DNA from: Ophiothrix spiculata
Taxonomy: Eukaryota; Echinodermata; Ophiuroidea; Amphilepidida; Ophiotrichidae
NCBI GenBank assembly: GCA_000969725.1
Contig: JXSR01S074690.1
Direction: 5' to 3' (one strand)
DNA: 22,022 nt
The translations under genes were made by a program, and so were the position numbers. The notes under the pieces were generated by a model that ran no database searches, was not told the origin of the DNA, and saw only the letters and a list, made by a program, of their open reading frames with translations. How positions within the stretch are numbered: position 1 is the first letter of the stretch; each line of letters starts with the position of its first letter. Shown here in pieces: positions 13,201 through 18,683 of the stretch.

Positions 13201-14519
13201 TGATACCCCATATATTGCAAGTCTCGAGACCTGTCAGGTCTCACATTTTTGGTAATGTGGGTGGTTATCCAGAGTTACCCCCCCCCCGACCATTTTATGG
13301 ACTTGTCTGTCTGTGAATATCTATATAGCTTACCTGCACAGTTCTGTATGCATTGTTCTGCTCTGCATTCAGTCTTTTAGAATCACCTGCCCTTCGACAC
13401 TAAAAATATGATCAAATAAATGAAAAGTTAGGTCAATAGGCAGCACTGAACGGGTTTAGCTTTTTAATTTTATAAAATTGAAAAGCTAAAAAATATCCAA
13501 GTCCAAAACTCGGTTATATACTACAGTGTATGAGGCCATGCAAAGTAAATGTTGACTACAGCAAAAATATTGCACCCGGGACATGGCACACTAGATCTAA
13601 CATGCTAATGGACCTACTTTTTTTTTATTACAGCACATGGCGGCCACCATCTTGAATTTTGACAAACTTTTATCAAAATAATACATTTACACTCAACTGA
13701 AGCTGGTATAGGCCTGATTGAGAGGGGAGCGTGCCGAGTGGTTAGAGCGTTAGACCCGTAATCACATGAACTACATCTGTCGTGGGGTCGAGCCCCGGTC
13801 CCGGCACGTCTACTTGTTTCCTTAAGAAAGAAACTTTACTCTATTTGCTTCGTGCTTCGGAAGGCATGTAAAACTGTTGGTCCCATCTGAAGTGTTCCTG
13901 ACACACTGTCGGATGTAAAAGAACGTCACAGGCTAAGTTACAGTTGTTCGAAATAAGAGTAGGGGAACCTTCCCCGTCACCGTGACCGTATGACAAAATA
14001 TGTCATCAACTCTAGGACCAGAGTATCGGCATTTACGTTCAAAAATATGGATCCTGCTGATTATCAACGTAAAAGTAGAAGTAGAAGAGGTAGTAAGAAC
14101 TAATGATCATACTTGCATGCTTTTGATAAATTTATCTGCCATCGAAAGGAGTAAATCACTTAAGTATTTTGTGTGTACTGTAGATCACCTTTGTGTATTA
14201 TTATCTGAGTATAGGGATACGGTTTGGATCTATATGTTGATTTCAGTGAATGTTAGGATCGTGCATGTCAACTTAGTTATACTAAAAATTGATGAAACAA
14301 CATTTGAAACCCATGTATGTACAATCTCTAGAGTCTATGGATTTGAGAGTAGCCATCTTGTGAGACGATTACGCAGGAAGTAGCCAACATAGAACCAATA
14401 CTCACATTTTCAATAATACGTCTCTGTTGGTTCAATTTTTTCACACTGGGAGCAACTGTCTGGATAAATCTGTTTATCGTAGGTTCTAATCTCTTGATAG
14501 AATTACGAGTAGCTGCCAT
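85..14519 (-). CDS. STX17: Syntaxin-17 (Qa-SNARE), six coding exons, complete
   Basis: In animals syntaxin-17 is the autophagosomal Qa-SNARE that drives autophagosome-lysosome fusion (with SNAP29 and VAMP8) and also acts at ER-mitochondria contacts. The coding exons are 14519-14406, 13399-13334, 6849-6573, 3686-3511, 2019-1933 and 312-85. All introns are GT-AG and the joined frame has no stop, giving about 315 residues against about 300 in vertebrates. Residues 1-150 hold the N-terminal helical region (start [15 protein letters not shown], exon 2 end NAYRTVQ). Residues 188-240 form the SNARE motif, with the zero-layer glutamine at Q213 in [12 protein letters not shown]. Residues 256-292 form the glycine-zipper double hairpin characteristic of STX17, followed by a basic tail RKLKERKLR. 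The start has A at -3 and G at +4 (actATGG) and an in-frame TGA at 14526-14528 just upstream. The linker (about 150-187) is divergent. The stop codon abuts a transposon end. Identification is by recalled family resemblance; the exon chain makes it strong. Confidence 0.93.
870..1085 (-). mobile_element. tRNA-derived SINE, copy 1
   Basis: Read on the minus strand from 1085, it begins with a tRNA-like head with an A box (GTGGCCGAGCGGTTAGAG) and a B box (GGGTTTGAGCCCC, complement of 1021-1035). The body is CTTGTTTCCTTGGGCAAGAAACTTTACTCT. It is closely similar to the copy at 18740-18913 and more distantly to the one at 13725-13935. An A/T-rich (TTTA/TTTTA)n stretch at 845-895 follows the 3' side. 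Open frames over it (starting [11 protein letters not shown]) are translations of the SINE, not proteins. Confidence 0.85.
1200..1519 (-). mobile_element. 3' end of a LINE-like retrotransposon with (TAAA)n tail
   Basis: On the minus strand an open stretch runs from about 1519 to a TAG at 1353-1355. It ends [18 protein letters not shown], which resembles the last residues of LINE ORF2-type proteins. A 3' UTR then leads to a (TAAA)n microsatellite (1200-1229 on the plus strand as (ATTT)n), a usual 3' tail for such elements. The upstream side is cut off by the MITE at 1544 or by earlier truncation. The LINE clade is not assigned. Confidence 0.6.
1544..1827. mobile_element. MITE with GGCGACRAAA inverted termini and TAA target duplication
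   Basis: The left end GGCGACGAAAAAAACAAACT and the inverted right end GGCGACAAAAGAAAATCCT pair imperfectly over about 27 bp, both running into TGTTTTAC. It is flanked on both sides by TAA (1541-1543 and 1828-1830). It is 284 bp long with no meaningful open frame. The 3-bp TWA duplication suggests a PIF/Harbinger-type non-autonomous element. It sits in STX17 intron 5. Confidence 0.82.
1933..2019 (-). CDS. STX17: STX17 coding exon 5 (zero layer of SNARE motif)
   Basis: This 87-bp exon encodes 29 residues between acceptor tttcag|TCTCAA and donor GAG|GTAAGA, phase 0 at both ends. It begins [14 protein letters not shown]. The first Q is the expected ionic zero-layer residue, aligning with the SQGEMID of syntaxin-1-type Qa-SNAREs and the SQQEKID of STX17. 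The exon carries the C-terminal half of the SNARE helix. Confidence 0.9.
2040..2990. other. STX17 intron 4 sequence with nothing recognised
   Basis: AT-rich intronic DNA with a run of A at 2839-2855. No coding exon, RNA gene or clear repeat boundary was found. Confidence 0.5.
2995..3345 (+). mobile_element. C-terminal fragment of a LINE ORF2-like protein, frameshifted
   Basis: Three successive frames read as one eroded retrotransposon tail. The first is [17 protein letters not shown] (about 3001-3055). The second is [19 protein letters not shown] (about 3070-3125). The third is [19 protein letters not shown] to the stop at 3298-3300, followed by the IWPPP-type 3' leader. The RWYGHVLR and KRGRPRKTW-type motifs are common in non-LTR retrotransposon ORF2 C-termini of marine invertebrates. 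At least two frame breaks make it dead. It lies in STX17 intron 4 in antisense orientation to the gene. Confidence 0.75.
3511..3686 (-). CDS. STX17: STX17 coding exon 4 (linker and first half of SNARE motif)
   Basis: This 176-bp exon runs from acceptor ctacag|ATGCTG to donor AAT|GTAAGAG. It encodes a glutamine-rich linker ([18 protein letters not shown]) followed by the N-terminal half of the SNARE helix, [15 protein letters not shown] and FQTLVN, which parallels SWETLEADLIELSQLV and FSLLVN in vertebrate syntaxin-17. It enters in phase 1 and leaves in phase 0. Confidence 0.9.
3895..4216. repeat. Dispersed repeat of 'CTAGACCCCC(A)TTTC' modules ending in a 16-base C tract
   Basis: Degenerate modules such as AAGACCCCATTTTCACGCC, CCTAGACCCCCATTTCAAGC, CAAAACCCCCATTTCAAGC and TCTAGACCCCCTTTTCAGA recur through this stretch. 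It ends AAAGTTGGGTGT followed by C from 4201 to 4216. A second copy of the same design is at 9248-9588, and a fragment at about 6085-6110 (ACCCCCTTTTCACGCCTTG). Open frames here are not coding. Confidence 0.65.
4217..4890. other. STX17 intron 3 sequence with nothing recognised
   Basis: No exon of STX17, transposon terminus or RNA gene was recognised. Open frames of up to 119 codons are present on both strands but show no family resemblance and overlap each other. Confidence 0.45.
4930..5135 (+). mobile_element. LINE ORF2 C-terminal fragment
   Basis: The frame reads [16 protein letters not shown], then [19 protein letters not shown], and stops at TAA 5125-5127. The pattern FxxRVVxxWNxLPxxxxxxxxxxxFKxxL is the usual carboxyl end of several LINE clades. 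There is no upstream RT domain, so this is a 5'-truncated relic in STX17 intron 3. Confidence 0.72.
5160..6560. other. STX17 intron 3, mostly unrecognised
   Basis: AT-rich intronic DNA. The only repeat seen is a short fragment at about 6085-6110 shared with the repeats at 3895-4216 and 9248-9588. Nothing coding was found. Confidence 0.45.
6573..6849 (-). CDS. STX17: STX17 coding exon 3
   Basis: This 277-bp exon encodes 92 residues plus one base. It begins [11 protein letters not shown] after acceptor atatag|CAACTG and ends in an acidic stretch [10 protein letters not shown] before donor AAAG|GTTGGT. The donor is weaker than the others, but it is the one that keeps frame with exon 4 (G|AT gives Asp). 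It supplies the rest of the Habc-type helical region and the start of the linker. An internal ATG reads as a start only if splicing is ignored. Confidence 0.88.
7175..7602 (-). mobile_element. LINE ORF2 C-terminal fragment and 3' UTR
   Basis: On the minus strand a frame from about 7602 reads [20 protein letters not shown], then NSLNNGIK, and ends KKHLLSSYN with TGA at 7430-7428. The FSxRAxxxxxxxWNSLxxxIKxxxxxxxFKxxLKxxL pattern marks the C-terminus of a LINE. Downstream AT-rich sequence to about 7175 is a plausible 3' UTR. It is truncated upstream, lies in STX17 intron 2 and is in the same orientation as the gene. Confidence 0.72.
7872..8457. mobile_element. TIR DNA transposon, 586 bp, GGTGGCTTAGCACAGAT termini
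   Basis: The left end GGTGGCTTAGCACAGAT (from 7872) is a perfect inverse of the right end ATCTGTGCTAAGCCACC (to 8457). The flanks are TAT on the left and TAA on the right, close to a 3-bp TWA duplication with one change. Inside are two copies of an AARTAAGTCGGTGACC-type box (about 8147-8165 and 8339-8360), which also occur in the element at 19978-20414. A minus-strand frame of 115 codons lies mainly inside but matches no transposase I know. A second copy forms the end of the STX17 transcript at 1-84. Confidence 0.82.
8460..8880. other. STX17 intron 2 sequence with nothing recognised
   Basis: AT-rich, no repeat boundary, exon or RNA gene seen. Confidence 0.4.
8885..9830. repeat. Tandem repeat of about 176 bp, at least three copies, interrupted at 9248-9589
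   Basis: The module TTTCAAAACACAARTTACTCAATTTGGTGCATA..TACTTGATGCTTCA..GGAAACACATTCAGC..ATAGACAAAAAT..GGTGTCTGA recurs. Copies begin near 8909 and 9085 (spacing 176), with a third around 9630 and a weak fourth near 9820. Copies 2 and 3 are separated by an inserted element with G- and C-tract ends. Confidence 0.75.
9248..9589. mobile_element. Inserted repeat with poly-G start and poly-C end
   Basis: It starts with 13 G followed by CCCCC and ends AAAGTTGAGTGC plus a C tract. It carries CTAGAYCCC(C)ATTTC modules like the copy at 3895-4216. The phrase GGGGATGTGCCCT before it (9235-9247) recurs as GGGGATGTGCTCCCT after it (9590-9604), which looks like a target duplication or a shared tandem-repeat boundary. 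Family not known to me. Confidence 0.6.
9995..10095. repeat. CT-rich (CTTTT)n low-complexity tract
   Basis: A polypyrimidine stretch on the plus strand with TCTTTTCTTTTCTTTTC. Its complement reads as a lysine/arginine-rich false protein. Confidence 0.85.
10140..11635. other. STX17 intron 2, no recognised feature
   Basis: AT-rich sequence with scattered short open frames (up to 94 codons) without family resemblance. I find no transposon ends, tRNA-like boxes or splice-flanked exon that would fit STX17. Confidence 0.45.
11653..11796 (-). repeat. Left inverted arm of the Penelope-like element
   Basis: This is the reverse complement of 12682-12807 with two substitutions plus an 18-bp insertion (GATGATGTTAATGCTGGC, about 11754-11771). 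Terminal repeats of Penelope-like elements may be direct or inverted; here they are inverted. Confidence 0.9.
11684..11743 (-). ncRNA. Hammerhead-ribozyme-like fold, inverted copy
   Basis: The same fold in the left arm on the minus strand, with an identical core and stem II. The only change (A to G at the base matching 12717) turns an A-U pair of outer stem I into G-U, so pairing is kept. Confidence 0.62.
11797..12258 (+). pseudogene. Penelope-like RT, C-terminal fragment with stop
   Basis: The frame is open through [48 protein letters not shown] and VRTLINRA. These are typical of the segment just after the YxDD box in Penelope-like reverse transcriptases. The polymerase palm with catalytic aspartates is absent because the element is truncated at the left arm. 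A TGA at 12150-12152 stands where the family usually has Trp; reading through it, the same frame continues ([11 protein letters not shown] and [15 protein letters not shown]) to about 12258. A frame change there leads into the endonuclease frame. It cannot make a working polymerase. Confidence 0.85.
12258..12678 (+). pseudogene. Penelope-like GIY-YIG endonuclease domain
   Basis: The frame reads [20 protein letters not shown], then the endonuclease core [30 protein letters not shown] and SEHLKSCNH, ending at TAA 12676-12678 with ..DPVIKNF. The paired Cys before YIGE, the Arg of R.L..R..EH and the later His/Cys are as expected of Penelope GIY-YIG nucleases. These cut target DNA for reverse-transcription priming. 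The domain itself looks intact, but its upstream frame is broken, so it is not expressed as the normal fusion. The open frame begins at 12136; only the part from about 12258 resembles the family. Confidence 0.87.
12682..12807 (+). repeat. Right inverted arm of the Penelope-like element
   Basis: It lies directly after the endonuclease stop and holds the hammerhead-like fold in the sense orientation. A further 36 bp (12808-12843), absent from the left arm, leads to the target duplication. Confidence 0.9.
12717..12776 (+). ncRNA. Hammerhead-ribozyme-like fold, sense copy
   Basis: Elements in order: stem I 5' strand GTAG (12722-12725); core CTGAGGA (12726-12732, fitting CUGANGA) plus an extra C; stem II GATAGAC/GTCTATC (12734-12740 with 12744-12750) closed by GGT; core GAAA (12751-12754); a very short palindromic stem III AGATCT (12754-12759); cleavage-site A (12760); and stem I 3' strand CTAC (12761-12764). 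Stem I extends as AAGAA/TTCTT (12717-12721 with 12772-12776) across a 7-base one-sided loop. Penelope-like elements are known to carry hammerheads with tiny stem III that act as dimers. The extra C between core and stem II is not canonical, so activity is uncertain. Confidence 0.65.
12860..13325. other. STX17 intron 2, no recognised feature
   Basis: Contains a run of C at about 13280-13288; no exon, repeat terminus or RNA gene seen. Confidence 0.4.
13334..13399 (-). CDS. STX17: STX17 coding exon 2
   Basis: This 66-bp exon encodes 22 residues ending in NAYRTVQ, matching the NAGRTVQ segment of vertebrate syntaxin-17. The acceptor is tttttag|TGTCGA and the donor CAG|GTAAGC; both ends are phase 0. 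It is too short to be found as an open frame alone and was located by its splice sites and its fit between exons 1 and 3. Confidence 0.88.
13725..13935 (+). mobile_element. tRNA-derived SINE, copy 2 (divergent)
   Basis: The head GAGCGTGCCGAGTGGTTAGAG (A box, about 13728-13748) is followed by the B box GGGTCGAGCCCC (about 13785-13796). Then comes the shared body CTTGTTTCC..AAGAAACTTTACTCTATTTGCT. The tail differs from the other two copies (GTCGGATGTAAAAGAACGTCACAGG), so it is probably another subfamily. It is in STX17 intron 1, antisense to the gene. Confidence 0.82.
13940..14400. other. STX17 intron 1, no further feature recognised
   Basis: A 127-codon plus-strand open frame (14000-14383) has no family resemblance and ends close to the exon 1 donor of STX17. 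I treat it as chance. Confidence 0.4.
14406..14519 (-). CDS. STX17: STX17 coding exon 1
   Basis: This exon encodes 38 residues from the initiator ATG at 14519-14517. The peptide contains [11 protein letters not shown], matching the RLEPAIQKFI-type start of the syntaxin-17 N-terminal helix. The donor is AAT|GTGAGT, reading minus-strand down from 14405, phase 0. An in-frame TGA three codons upstream (14526-14528) fixes the start. Confidence 0.9.
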
Positions 14520-15265
14520 AGTATATCAAGTTTAATCAGTAGCTTCACAGAATGTGTTTGTTTTTATTATTCTAGGAAGTACATAACATGGCATCTCCTA
14601 ATCCGACACAGCCCACTTCTACTTCTACTTCTACTTCTACATGATTACTGGGTAGACCAAAGTTTTGGTATCTCGCCCAGCGGTGAAAACATTACATCCG
14701 GTGCATAACGAACAACGACACAAAGAACACTCCTGTCAGCGCGATGCGTTGATCCAGTAACAAAAATCAAAACTCCACAAGGACGAAGACATAACTAAGG
14801 AAACGAAGATTTGGTGCTGGACTAATGGGTGGTGACAGCGGACGATGCTGCTGAGCCTATGTACAGCTCAGGTTGTCCACTGTAGACTGCTTCCTGAATT
14901 CTTGTCTTGAAAACAGCCGTTGATGGTGAATTGATGAACACTCCGTCAACCGTTAAAGCTATATTGGTCCCCCCTGGAATCCAAGTCCGCCTTCCATAAC
15001 GGAATAAATGGTGGAACTAATGTTGCGTGAGAGTTGTTAACCCGGACAATAAGAACGGGGGACTAACATTCCTTCACCTGCACTTGCTTGTCCTTGTTTA
15101 TTATGACGCACTTTTGCAAGAAGGGAATTACCCGACAGGCGCACAACACTAAATAAAGTCGAATCATTTTTCCATCAATCAATTTGGAATGGCAGAAACT
15201 GTGAACAGATTTTGGCTAAATTTTACCATTTTCTCAGTAGTAATCATGACAATAGTAAAGACTGT
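14520..15265. other. Region upstream of STX17: likely 5' UTR/promoter plus unidentified sequence
   Basis: This must contain the STX17 promoter and 5' UTR if the gene is intact, but I see no TATA box or other clear core element. The segment 14650-15180 is less AT-rich than its surroundings and has no long open frame. It matches none of the repeats in this window. Confidence 0.35.
14617..14641. repeat. (ACTTCT)n microsatellite
   Basis: Four tandem ACTTCT units. The run lies about 100 bp upstream of the STX17 start and falls in a short plus-strand frame (ATG at 14589). Confidence 0.85.
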
Positions 15266-15381
15266 AACAAAGGTTTGCCTTTAAAGGGTGCTATTCTGAT
15301 TGGGTCTCTGTTTCATCTGGAATACAAGTAGAAGTAGAAAGAATACCCCAGGGCTCCGTTTTAAGACCAATTCTCTTTATC

Positions 15382-15747
15382 TTGTTTGTTAATGACATTA
15401 ATGATGACCTCTCCTCTCCACTTTTTCAATTTGCAGATGATCATACAATTGCTCGATGCATGATAAGGACTCCAGAGGATCATCAATTCTTACAGAATGA
15501 CCTTAATATGATTCATTGCTGGACTCTCAAGAACAAACTCCCTCTAAGTGCTTCTAAATGTGCGGTTGTTCATTTTTCAAGATCTAGAGATCAAAGTCAA
15601 TTTGTTTATAAATTTGGTGGTTCTGAAATTAAGGTCGTTGATGACTTCAAATTACTTGGTGTTGTGTTCAACTCAACCCTATCCTTCTCTCATCATGTGG
15701 ACTCTGTTTGTAAAAAAAGTATCTCGCTTGACTGGTTTCTGTATTAG
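15382..15747 (+). pseudogene. LINE reverse transcriptase core fragment
   Basis: This is the longest surviving open part of the LINE. The in-frame sequence continues upstream of the apparent ATG to at least 15292 (YSDWVSVSSGIQV), so the ATG is not a real start. It has the FADD catalytic motif of non-LTR RTs and the following LxxWxxxNKLxLNxxKC-type block. It runs out of frame at about 15715. Confidence 0.85.
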
Positions 15748-15784
15748 AATTTCTCGGTATATGTACTTCAGTTCTCTCCTATAT

Positions 15785-16076
15785 GGGCCAAATTATAGTC
15801 CTTTATGAGCTACCAAATATTTTGTGTAACAAGTCTTTGTTATCTTATAATCTAGTAATATAATTTCAATGCATCTACTAATCAATAACGGGTAATTGGT
15901 GCTATAAATCACCAAAAATTTTCATCAAACAAATTTGGTGAGAATATTTGGTGATTTGAACACCAATTATCCGTTATTGATTAGAAGATGCATTGGAATT
16001 ATATTACTAGATTATAAGATAACAAAGACTTGTTACACAAAATATTTGGTAGCTCAAAAAAACTATAATTTGGCCC
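15785..16076. mobile_element. Palindromic MITE nested in the LINE, GGGCCAAA termini
   Basis: The left arm GGGCCAAATTATAGT..GAGCTACCAAATATTTTGTG and the inverted right arm pair for most of the 292 bp, leaving a loop of about 60 bp (CTATAAATCACC..GGTGATTTGAA). Flanks are TAT and TAA. LINE sequence continues on both sides. Its termini and the GCTACCAAAYATTT block match the element at 20528-20805. Confidence 0.9.
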
Positions 16077-16520
16077 TAACTCTTTAATTTAAAACACTGA
16101 TTCTCCCTCACCTCACATATTGTGCTATTGGTTGGAATCCTGCTAAATTGGTTTACTTGATAGGTTGGATAAAAGTCAAAGGAACATTTCTAAGGTTTTA
16201 ATGTACAGAAAAAGGTGTCCATCTGACTTATCATATGAAGCTAGACTTGTTGAATTTGGACTGCTCAAAACTTGTGACTTGTTTAATTTACTTCGCTTGA
16301 TTTTCTGCTTTTAACTTATCAATTGTATTGGTCCTCAATCTTTCCTCCAATTTCTCAAACCTTCTAAGATAAATGAACTTAGATTTCTTCACACAACTTC
16401 TCGCACTAATATTTTTTTCAATTCTTTTAGAATTCATTTTTTTTTTTTGGTTTCCTTTCCAAGATTATGGAATGAGCTCCCTGTTTCTTCTAGGTCATCA
16501 TCATCAGTAAATCTCTTTAA

Positions 16521-16686
16521 GACTGCTTGTAAGGATAGTTTACCTAAATAAATTGACTGCTTGTAAGGATAGTTTACCTAAATAAATTGACTGCTTGTAA
16601 GGATAGTTTACCTAAATAAATTGACTGCTTGTAAGGATAGTTTACCTGAATAAATTGACTGCTTGTAAGGATAGTTTACCTACATA
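16521..16686 (+). repeat. 34-bp tandem repeat, nearly five copies
   Basis: Unit GACTGCTTGTAAGGATAGTT plus TACCTAAATAAATT, starting at 16521, 16555, 16589, 16623 and 16657. The copies are almost identical, with one A-to-G change in the fourth. The first copy is the C-terminal coding end of the LINE (KTACKDSLPK and stop). Confidence 0.95.
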
Positions 16687-16905
16687 GTTGTGGCAATTTT
16701 ATTTGCTTGCATTTCATGTTAAATTTTATTATGTAACAAAAGAATGTGTTTTATCATATTTTTATCTATTGTACATTACTAAGTATATAAGGAAAGGGAA
16801 ACACATCATGTGTTTGGACTTTACCATCTAGTTTTCTTTTCCTTGATTGTCATACAAGTGCATAATTTTGTTTTACATTGTTTGCGATTTATGATGAGTA
16901 AATAA

Positions 16906-16933
16906 ATTTCATTTCATTTCATTTCATTTCATG
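16906..16933. repeat. (ATTTC)n microsatellite at the junction of two LINE tails
   Basis: Five ATTTC units after GAGTAAATAA. It serves as the 3' tail of the plus-strand LINE and, read in reverse, adjoins the tail of the minus-strand LINE. Confidence 0.9.
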
Positions 16934-17668
16934 TTTATTCGACAAAACGACTTACAATGCAAACATAGCAAGTAAAATTAAATACAATAAGACAGACACC
17001 TAAATGTCGTGATGTCAGGATAACCCATAAAGTTTGGCTTTTCAAGTAAACTTATTTCCAATGGGGTCCCACACAAAAAACAAAAAGGTGCCCAGGACAA
17101 AAAGGAAAAAATGCAAAAGACGAACAAAACAGGAACAAGTTTGACATAGGTAGCTGCCCCATAAGTGCCTATCTTTGGTATGTGGAAATTGTAAGATCTG
17201 GATCTTGTGGAGTATGAGTGAATATTAGAAATTTTAGTGAAGTTTTGGTTGAAATAAGAAGGACCCGAAGAATGAAAAATGTTGAACATATGGTTGAGTC
17301 TCAGTTGTCTGGCCCTATTTTGGGCATTCAACAATTTGACTGTGTCAAACTGCTGTTGACCAACATGATCTCTAGAATCCAGATTTAGAATGTACCTAAT
17401 CATTTTGTTCTGAAGAATCTGAAGTTTATGCTGGTGAAATTTTGAAAGACTTGTAAACCATGAAGCACTACAATAGTCTAAGTGGCATTGAAGCAAAGCG
17501 GAACAAAGGTTTTTTCGAAGTTTTTGATTAAAATAAGAAGAGTGCCTGAATAAAAATTTCAGCTTGCCGGTGGTTTTTCTAATGAGAGACTCAACCATAG
17601 GTTCCCAAGATAAGTGCTGGTCTATTAAGACCCCCAAGTACTTTATAGATGTGGCAGGTTCAATAAAT
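16934..17668 (-). mobile_element. 5'-truncated LINE, RT C-terminal part and 3' UTR
   Basis: On the minus strand from 17668: IKYLGVLIDQHLSWE, LFRHSSYFNQKLRKNLCSAL, HLDYCSASWF, HKLQILQNKMIRYILNLDSR, RARQLRLNHMFNIFH and IHSYSTRSRSYNFHIP. These are the thumb and C-terminal parts of a LINE reverse transcriptase. The homology fades after about 17165 and the frame then reads 3' UTR to about 16980. It is of a different lineage from the plus-strand LINE. The 5' break lies in or next to an (ATT)n tract. The open frame of 262 codons is a remnant, not a host gene. Confidence 0.87.
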
Positions 17669-17693
17669 ATTATTATTATTATTATTATTATTA
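17667..17693. repeat. (ATT)n microsatellite
   Basis: About nine ATT units exactly at the truncated 5' end of the minus-strand LINE. Confidence 0.9.
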
Positions 17694-17942
17694 TATCAGA
17701 AATAATAATGAGGCCAAGTGATGCAATGGGACTGATTCTGTATGTATCTGCGTCACGTGATGCCATAATTAGCCTTGTTATGAGTGCCGATATCCCTCAG
17801 CTACAAAGATATGCCTATTATAGGAATAGTCTATTGATCAATTAATTGGATGGATGTGAGTAGATTTTCATCGCAGTATTTATAGGATAACTTAACTAAG
17901 CCAACATAAGAAATGGTACCAGCAGTGCACACTAATATTGTG

Positions 17943-18191
17943 CAAACTTTTTGAGGTGATGAACTTGTGCCCAAATCATACCTTTTTCTGCCAAATATAT
18001 GTGGGCCGCCGCGGGCAAAGGATGCAGTTGTCGTCTTCTACATGTAGCTCATTTTAGCAATACTGATGTATACTAGTGGTCAGATATGCTAGTACAATGA
18101 GCAACATGTACGATCCGACAAGTGCATCCTTTTGAGGCGGCAGCCAACAATTGGTGCAAATAAGTTCACTTGATTCCAAAGTTTTTAAACT
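17943..18191. mobile_element. Imperfect long inverted repeat, possible foldback MITE
   Basis: The left side GCCGCCGCGGGCAAAGGATG..AGTTGTCG..TACATGTAGCTCATT pairs imperfectly with the right side AATGAGCAACATGTAC..CGACAAGTGCATCCTTTTGAGG. The outer parts CAAACTTTTTGAGG..GAACTT and AAGTTC..CCAAAGTTTTT also correspond. A small palindrome CTGATGTATACTAGTGGTCAG sits near the centre. The ends are eroded, so limits are approximate. Confidence 0.6.
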
Positions 18192-18199
18192 TGGTATAT

Positions 18200-18680
18200 G
18201 ACAATACTCATCGGTCATAAAATAGTTTGTATAATACCAAATATTTGAGGATTTTCACCAATAAGCCAAACATATGGTATGGACCTTATAATAGCAAATA
18301 CTGGTATACTATTTGAATCATGACAAACACCATTTTCTCAGTTATAATATTTATTCACATATTTGCACATAAAGCTTTCTATACAATCTTATTCGCTTTG
18401 AAATTATAAATACAATATACACACAAATAAAACAATACAAGTTGGAACAAAACAACATTTTGCTATTGTGTTAATCCCATGTGATGTGCTGTTGGTAAAG
18501 TTTTACAATAAAATACATATATACATAGAGGGTAAAGTGCCTCGTCAAAGGATGCAATTTCAATATCTTGTTTTGTTTTAAACCCACGAGCTGTTAAGTA
18601 ATGTTTAGATTAGAGTGAAGACATGTTGCTATGTTCGCCCTGATGGAAATAATACATTTATGATCAAATGGTCGGATGCT
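18200..18680. other. AT-rich intergenic DNA, nothing recognised
   Basis: No open frame, repeat boundary or RNA gene seen. Confidence 0.4.
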
Positions 18681-18683
18681 ATT

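Larger units (their letters stand above)
15270..16906 (+). mobile_element. Decayed LINE (RT domain to 3' end), with nested MITE
   Basis: RT motifs in order: IPQGSVLRPILFILFVNDI (about 15340-15396), FADD with catalytic Asp pair (15430-15441), LKNKLPLSASKC (about 15523-15557) and KLLGVVF (about 15650). The MITE at 15785-16076 follows, then ILPHLTYCAIGWNPAKL, LDRLDKSQRNISKVLMYRK, LRFLHTTSRTN and PRLWNELPVSSRSSSSVNLF. It ends at TAA 16549-16551. Several frame changes (near 15715 and 16165, and after 16310) make it a relic. The 5' part is missing. The 3' side carries a 34-bp tandem repeat and ends near the (ATTTC)n tract. Confidence 0.87.

Noticed and set aside
13728..13796. Possible functional tRNA gene
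   Set aside because: A and B boxes are present, but the acceptor and anticodon stems do not close properly, and a SINE body follows.
14000..14383. 127-codon plus-strand frame
   Set aside because: It lies in STX17 intron 1, has no family resemblance, no splice support and a poor composition for coding.
14589..14645. Small divergent ORF (MASPNPTQPTST..) upstream of STX17
   Set aside because: Only 18 codons, half of it microsatellite; an acceptor-like CTAG upstream is not enough to call a gene.
16521..16686. CRISPR-like array
   Set aside because: The 34-bp units are head to tail with no spacers, in a eukaryotic LINE tail.
16978..17766. 262-codon frame as a host gene
   Set aside because: It is the C-terminal part of a LINE reverse transcriptase plus 3' UTR and an (ATT)n-derived isoleucine run.
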